The position numbers and the translations under genes were made by a program. A stretch of 9,273 nt of DNA from Kiritimatiellia bacterium (GTDB lineage Bacteria > Verrucomicrobiota > Kiritimatiellia > SLAD01): positions 1 to 9,273 of the forward strand of contig SLAD01000319.1 in the NCBI GenBank assembly GCA_007126995.1, written 5' to 3'. Under the pieces are notes generated by a model. It did not search any database. It saw nothing but the letters and a program-made list of their open reading frames with translations, and was not told the DNA's origin. Positions 7,601 to 9,273 of this stretch are shown here, in pieces (within the stretch, counting starts at the first letter, position 1; each line of letters opens with the position of its first letter).

Positions 7601-7927
7601 ATAGAAGCGCACCGTCACCACCGCCATGCCGGGACGCGACATCGAGTAGACATACTCGACGCCGTCGATTTGATAGAGCAGTTTCTCGAGCCGGGAGGAA
7701 ACCAGCCGCTCCACGTCACTGGCGCTGCCACCGGGGTAGTGAATCAGCACATCGGCTACCGGTACCACAATCTGCGGTTCCTCTTCGCGCGGTGTCAACC
7801 AGAGGGCGCCAGCGCCCAGAATCAAACTGGCGACAATCAGGAGAATCGCCAAATTGCCCTGTAGGAAGGCTTCTACGATCCCCATCAAAAATCGGGGCTT
7901 CTTATGTTGTGCGGGTACGTTACTCAT
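4700..7927 (-). CDS. RND-family efflux permease (complete)
   Basis: At 1075 aa this is a full-length RND proton antiporter of the inner membrane. TM1 is at about 25-44, followed by the first porter domain, then TM2-6 (about 356-515), TM7 (about 554-577), the second porter domain and TM8-12 (about 900-1060). The TM4 proton-relay motif is GLLVDDPIVGVENIYRH (421-437), with the aspartate pair D425-D426 equivalent to D407-D408 of AcrB. In TM10 the segment SGIVVRNALVLIEF places Arg982 where AcrB has Lys940. This combination marks a branch distinct from AcrB and from the second permease in the window; no heavy-metal (CusA) assignment can be made. A weak ribosome site precedes ATG 7927, 24 nt after the adaptor stop. 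The stop is 2 nt before the DUF6132-like gene. With the adaptor it should form a pump, with a substrate perhaps related to sulfur compounds given its neighbours. Confidence 0.94.
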   Translation of the reverse strand: MSNVPAQHKKPRFLMGIVEAFLQGNLAILLIVASLILGAGALWLTPREEEPQIVVPVADVLIHYPGGSASDVERLVSSRLEKLLYQIDGVEYVYSMSRPGMAVVTVRFYVGEDREDSLIKLYNKLFSNIDRVTPGISDWVVRPIEIDDVPIITAALYSKRHDTYELHRVAEEVIEYLQRIPNTARITLHGGESRVMQVYLDPAALHAHHITALEVERAIHAANAQVASGAFEQRDTWIPVEAGPFLQTKRDLESLVLRVRDDRLVRLRDVATVRDGPAEISTYHRFGYGPAAEKAGIDSAPLPAVTLAVAKKAGSNAVRVAADVQEMLQELSGSVIPDDIDLHITRDYGATADEKVNNLVTSLGLAILTVIALLALTMSWREGIIVAIAVPITYSLTLLFNYLNGYTINRVTLFALILTLGLLVDDPIVGVENIYRHLRMGKASRMQAIMMAMQEVMPPIVLSTLAVMVSFFPMFFITGMMGPYMAPMAMNVPVAVFFSTVVALTITPTLARLILRVKPADTDVKSGSAAPKSRMHRGYSRVVAPFIDSPRKSRLLFGVTALLFIGSVALALTGLVPLKMLPFDNKNEFQIVIDMPEGTTLERTDAVVRAFEDYLQGVPDVVAFSSIVGGASPMDFNGMVRQYYMREGPHLADIRINLRHHRERRMGSHDLILSLRDELTELADTMDANIKLVEVPPGPPVMATVVAEVYGAPHHTYEESIDAARTVRARMDKEGGMVDIDDSSAATHQKLFFRIDHEKAMLSGVAPVEIVETLQLALGGRSAGVVQTERDRNERPIILQLTRAERSSADRLAQLPVRSQQGTLVPLGELGQFEETVEDQPIFRKNLQRVVYVQSEMAGRGPAYAILALQKHFREHPLPEGIRLSWTGEGEWKITVDVFRDLGIAFGIALIGIFILLVYQTGSYAIPGVIMLSIPLTMIGIMPGFWLLNLIANQNIGGYDTPVFFTATAMIGMIALSGIVVRNALVLIEFIRQAVNEGMALRDAILESGAVRMRPILLTAGTTMLGAWPITLDPIFSGLAWALIFGLFVSTAFTLILVPTVYYRIYRPKGKETGE

Positions 7928-7951
7928 GACGCATGCTCGTTATCGAAAGGG

Positions 7952-8986
7952 TTAGGGATGGATGAGTACCTGTTCACCCGCTCGCAGGCCGGCCAGCACC
8001 TCGGTATAGTCCTCCGCGCGTTCACCGGTTTTGATCAGGCGCACATGCTGGCGCTCGTCTTTAACCACCCGCACTTGCTCGATTTGACCCACGCGCCGGA
8101 TCGCTTGTGTCGGTACGCGGAGGGTTTCGCGCGTTTCGGTTTCCAGTCGTAATCGGCCAAATGTGCCGGGCACCAGCATCTCCTCGACTTGCGGCACGCT
8201 GATTTGAACCACCCGCGTGCGCGTTTCCGCGTCCGCATCGGCGCGAATACGAAACACTTCGCCCGACAGGGTCTGCGGCGGGGAACCGATTTCCAGCGCT
8301 ACCGAGTCGCCTTGCGCCAGATGCACAAGCCAGCGTTCGGGTACCTGCACATCCAGTCGCAGTTGGTCCGGATCATATAGAAGATAAAGGGCCTGTCCCG
8401 GCTGAACCAGATCGCCCCGATTGGCCAGCCGGTCAATCACGATCCCGTCCAGTGGCGACACGATCTGGGCATAGTCCAATTGCACGCGCGCCTGTTCGCG
8501 CTGGGCGGTTGCAGTCTGGAAGGCGGCCTCAGCAGCGATAAATTCCTGCTCGGCCACCAAGGACTGCTCATACAATGCGCTGACCCGCTCAAACTGGGTC
8601 TCGGCTTGCCGCCGTACAGCCTCCGCTGCCTTGTCGTTGGCTTGCAGTTCCCGGTCATCCAGACGAACCAAGCGTTGACCTGTTTCAATCCGGTCTCCGG
8701 CGTTGGCCGCGAGTTCATTCACATGGGCCGCGATACGCGCGCTGACTGTGACATAGTGGTCCGACGTCAAGGTTCCTGTCAGCCAGACGTGATCCCGCTG
8801 AACGACCGGCTCCACCGTATAGGTCTCCGCATCAACCGGAACAGGCTGGCCACGCGTGGGGGAGGGCGCGTCCGGATCTTCGTACCCTCGTGTTAGCGTG
8901 ACGACCAGGATGATGACCAGCGAGACTCCCGCCAGTGCGATGATCGGTTTCCAGATGAAGCGCTGAAATAAATGCATCGGTGTCAT
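7952..8986 (-). CDS. RND periplasmic adaptor (HlyD/AcrA-type), membrane-anchored
   Basis: This 344-aa protein has a single N-terminal membrane helix (about 13-32) and no lipobox, so it is probably an anchored periplasmic adaptor. It has a first lipoyl half (about 80-111, ISO-style pattern ending GDRIETGQRLVRLDDREL) and an alpha-helical hairpin (about 112-170). The second lipoyl half follows (about 172-205, AQIVSPLDGIVIDRLANRGD and VQPGQALYLL). A beta-barrel (about 207-282) and a short membrane-proximal domain (about 283-344, VPTQAIRR through GEQVLIHP) complete it. Adaptors of this kind join an RND permease to an outer membrane channel. ATG 8986 is taken as the start, with GAGGG about 10 nt upstream at the end of the regulator gene; an ATG three codons later is possible. 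It lies 4 nt after the regulator stop and 24 nt before the permease it presumably serves. Confidence 0.92.
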   Translation of the reverse strand: MTPMHLFQRFIWKPIIALAGVSLVIILVVTLTRGYEDPDAPSPTRGQPVPVDAETYTVEPVVQRDHVWLTGTLTSDHYVTVSARIAAHVNELAANAGDRIETGQRLVRLDDRELQANDKAAEAVRRQAETQFERVSALYEQSLVAEQEFIAAEAAFQTATAQREQARVQLDYAQIVSPLDGIVIDRLANRGDLVQPGQALYLLYDPDQLRLDVQVPERWLVHLAQGDSVALEIGSPPQTLSGEVFRIRADADAETRTRVVQISVPQVEEMLVPGTFGRLRLETETRETLRVPTQAIRRVGQIEQVRVVKDERQHVRLIKTGERAEDYTEVLAGLRAGEQVLIHP

Positions 8987-8990
8987 ATGT

Positions 8991-9273
8991 TTAAGCCCTC
9001 TTTCGAATACAATCCAGAATGGTTAAGGCTCTTGGATCGGCAATGGCGTACCAAACTTCCTTGCCCCGTCGATCCGCCTTTAGCAGGCCGGCACGACGCA
9101 TCGCATTGAGATGCTGTGAGGTAGCCGCTTGCGGTAGCGCCAGAGCCGTCATGATTTCATGCACGGGTGCGCTGGAGCGACAATCCAGCAGGTCCACGAT
9201 TTGCAATCGTTGCGCATGGGCAAGGATCTTCAAGGTGTCGGCCATGCGCCCCAGCAGTTCCGGTGAAATGCTG
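8991..9273 (-). CDS. ArsR/SmtB-family winged-helix repressor (5' end outside window)
   Basis: The C-terminal 93 codons are visible. They show an ArsR fold: the helix TLKILAHAQRLQIVDLL, the recognition helix region QAATSQHLNAMRRAGLL, the wing KADRRGKEVWYAIAD and a final helix ALTILDCIRKRA. ArsR proteins are dimeric repressors that leave DNA on binding metal ions or on thiol oxidation. The ELCVCDL-type metal site of helix 3 is absent. Counted from the ATG at 9245, cysteines are at 22 (end of helix 2) and 79 (last helix), a possible thiol or metal pair. The ATG at 9245 is not preceded by a clear ribosome site. The frame stays open upstream with family-like residues (ISPELLGR), so the true start is probably beyond the window. 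It lies 4 nt before the adaptor gene and probably autoregulates the operon; its promoter is not in view. Confidence 0.88.
   Translation of the reverse strand, partial: SISPELLGRMADTLKILAHAQRLQIVDLLDCRSSAPVHEIMTALALPQAATSQHLNAMRRAGLLKADRRGKEVWYAIADPRALTILDCIRKRA

Noticed and set aside
4700..7927. Heavy-metal (CusA/CzcA) efflux assignment for the complete permease
   Set aside because: An ArsR regulator nearby might suggest it, but no metal-site methionine pattern or CusA/CzcA signature can be asserted, and the downstream genes point to sulfur.
1..8986. Recent tandem duplication of an adaptor/permease pair
   Set aside because: The two adaptors and the two permeases differ throughout the parts that can be compared, including anchor type and conserved motifs, so they are separate lineages.
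8991..9273. Identification of the regulator as BigR/SqrR
   Set aside because: The helix-2 cysteine is displaced and the cysteine spacing differs, so only an ArsR-family call is supported.
1..9273. Mobile elements, CRISPR arrays, tRNA or rRNA genes
   Set aside because: No transposase, terminal repeats, spaced direct repeats or RNA gene signatures were seen; nearly all of the window is accounted for by protein-coding genes on one strand.

Overview
The window is a dense block of nine genes, all on the minus strand, so transcription runs from position 9273 towards position 1. Base composition is moderately GC-rich and even, with short or overlapping gene junctions. The proteins (RND tripartite efflux parts, a TolC-family outer membrane channel, split YeeE/YedE sulfur transporters, an ArsR-type repressor) point to a Gram-negative bacterium. 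A proteobacterium handling inorganic sulfur compounds is a reasonable guess, but no marker gene here fixes the taxon.

First block in transcription order (9273 to 3472). An ArsR-family regulator, cut by the right edge, is followed after 4 nt by an RND periplasmic adaptor. After 24 nt comes a full-length RND permease (1075 aa), and after 2 nt a 56-aa DUF6132-like membrane protein with a GCxxGxCP motif. After 9 nt comes the first YeeE/YedE half (174 aa), overlapped by 4 nt by the second half (174 aa, DUF6691-like). The spacing indicates one operon. It joins an RND pump lacking its own outer membrane channel to membrane proteins of the thiosulfate/sulfane-sulfur uptake type, probably under an ArsR sensor that carries two cysteines.

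Intergenic region (3268 to 3471). This is the only sizeable gap, at 204 nt. It holds a long interrupted-stem hairpin, a smaller perfect hairpin, a weak promoter candidate and a good ribosome binding site for the next gene. It probably ends the first operon and starts the second.

Second block (3267 to 1). A TolC-family channel, an RND adaptor and the N-terminal 296 residues of a second RND permease (cut by the left edge, GTG start) form a compact tripartite efflux operon with a 4-nt overlap and a 3-nt gap. The two permeases belong to different RND branches, so the neighbourhood is not a recent tandem duplication. The TolC-like channel could serve both pumps.

The most interesting feature is the first operon: a regulated RND adaptor and permease physically linked to DUF6132 and split YeeE/YedE genes. 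This suggests a coupled system for moving or detoxifying reactive sulfur species. That function is inferred from context and is not shown by the sequence.
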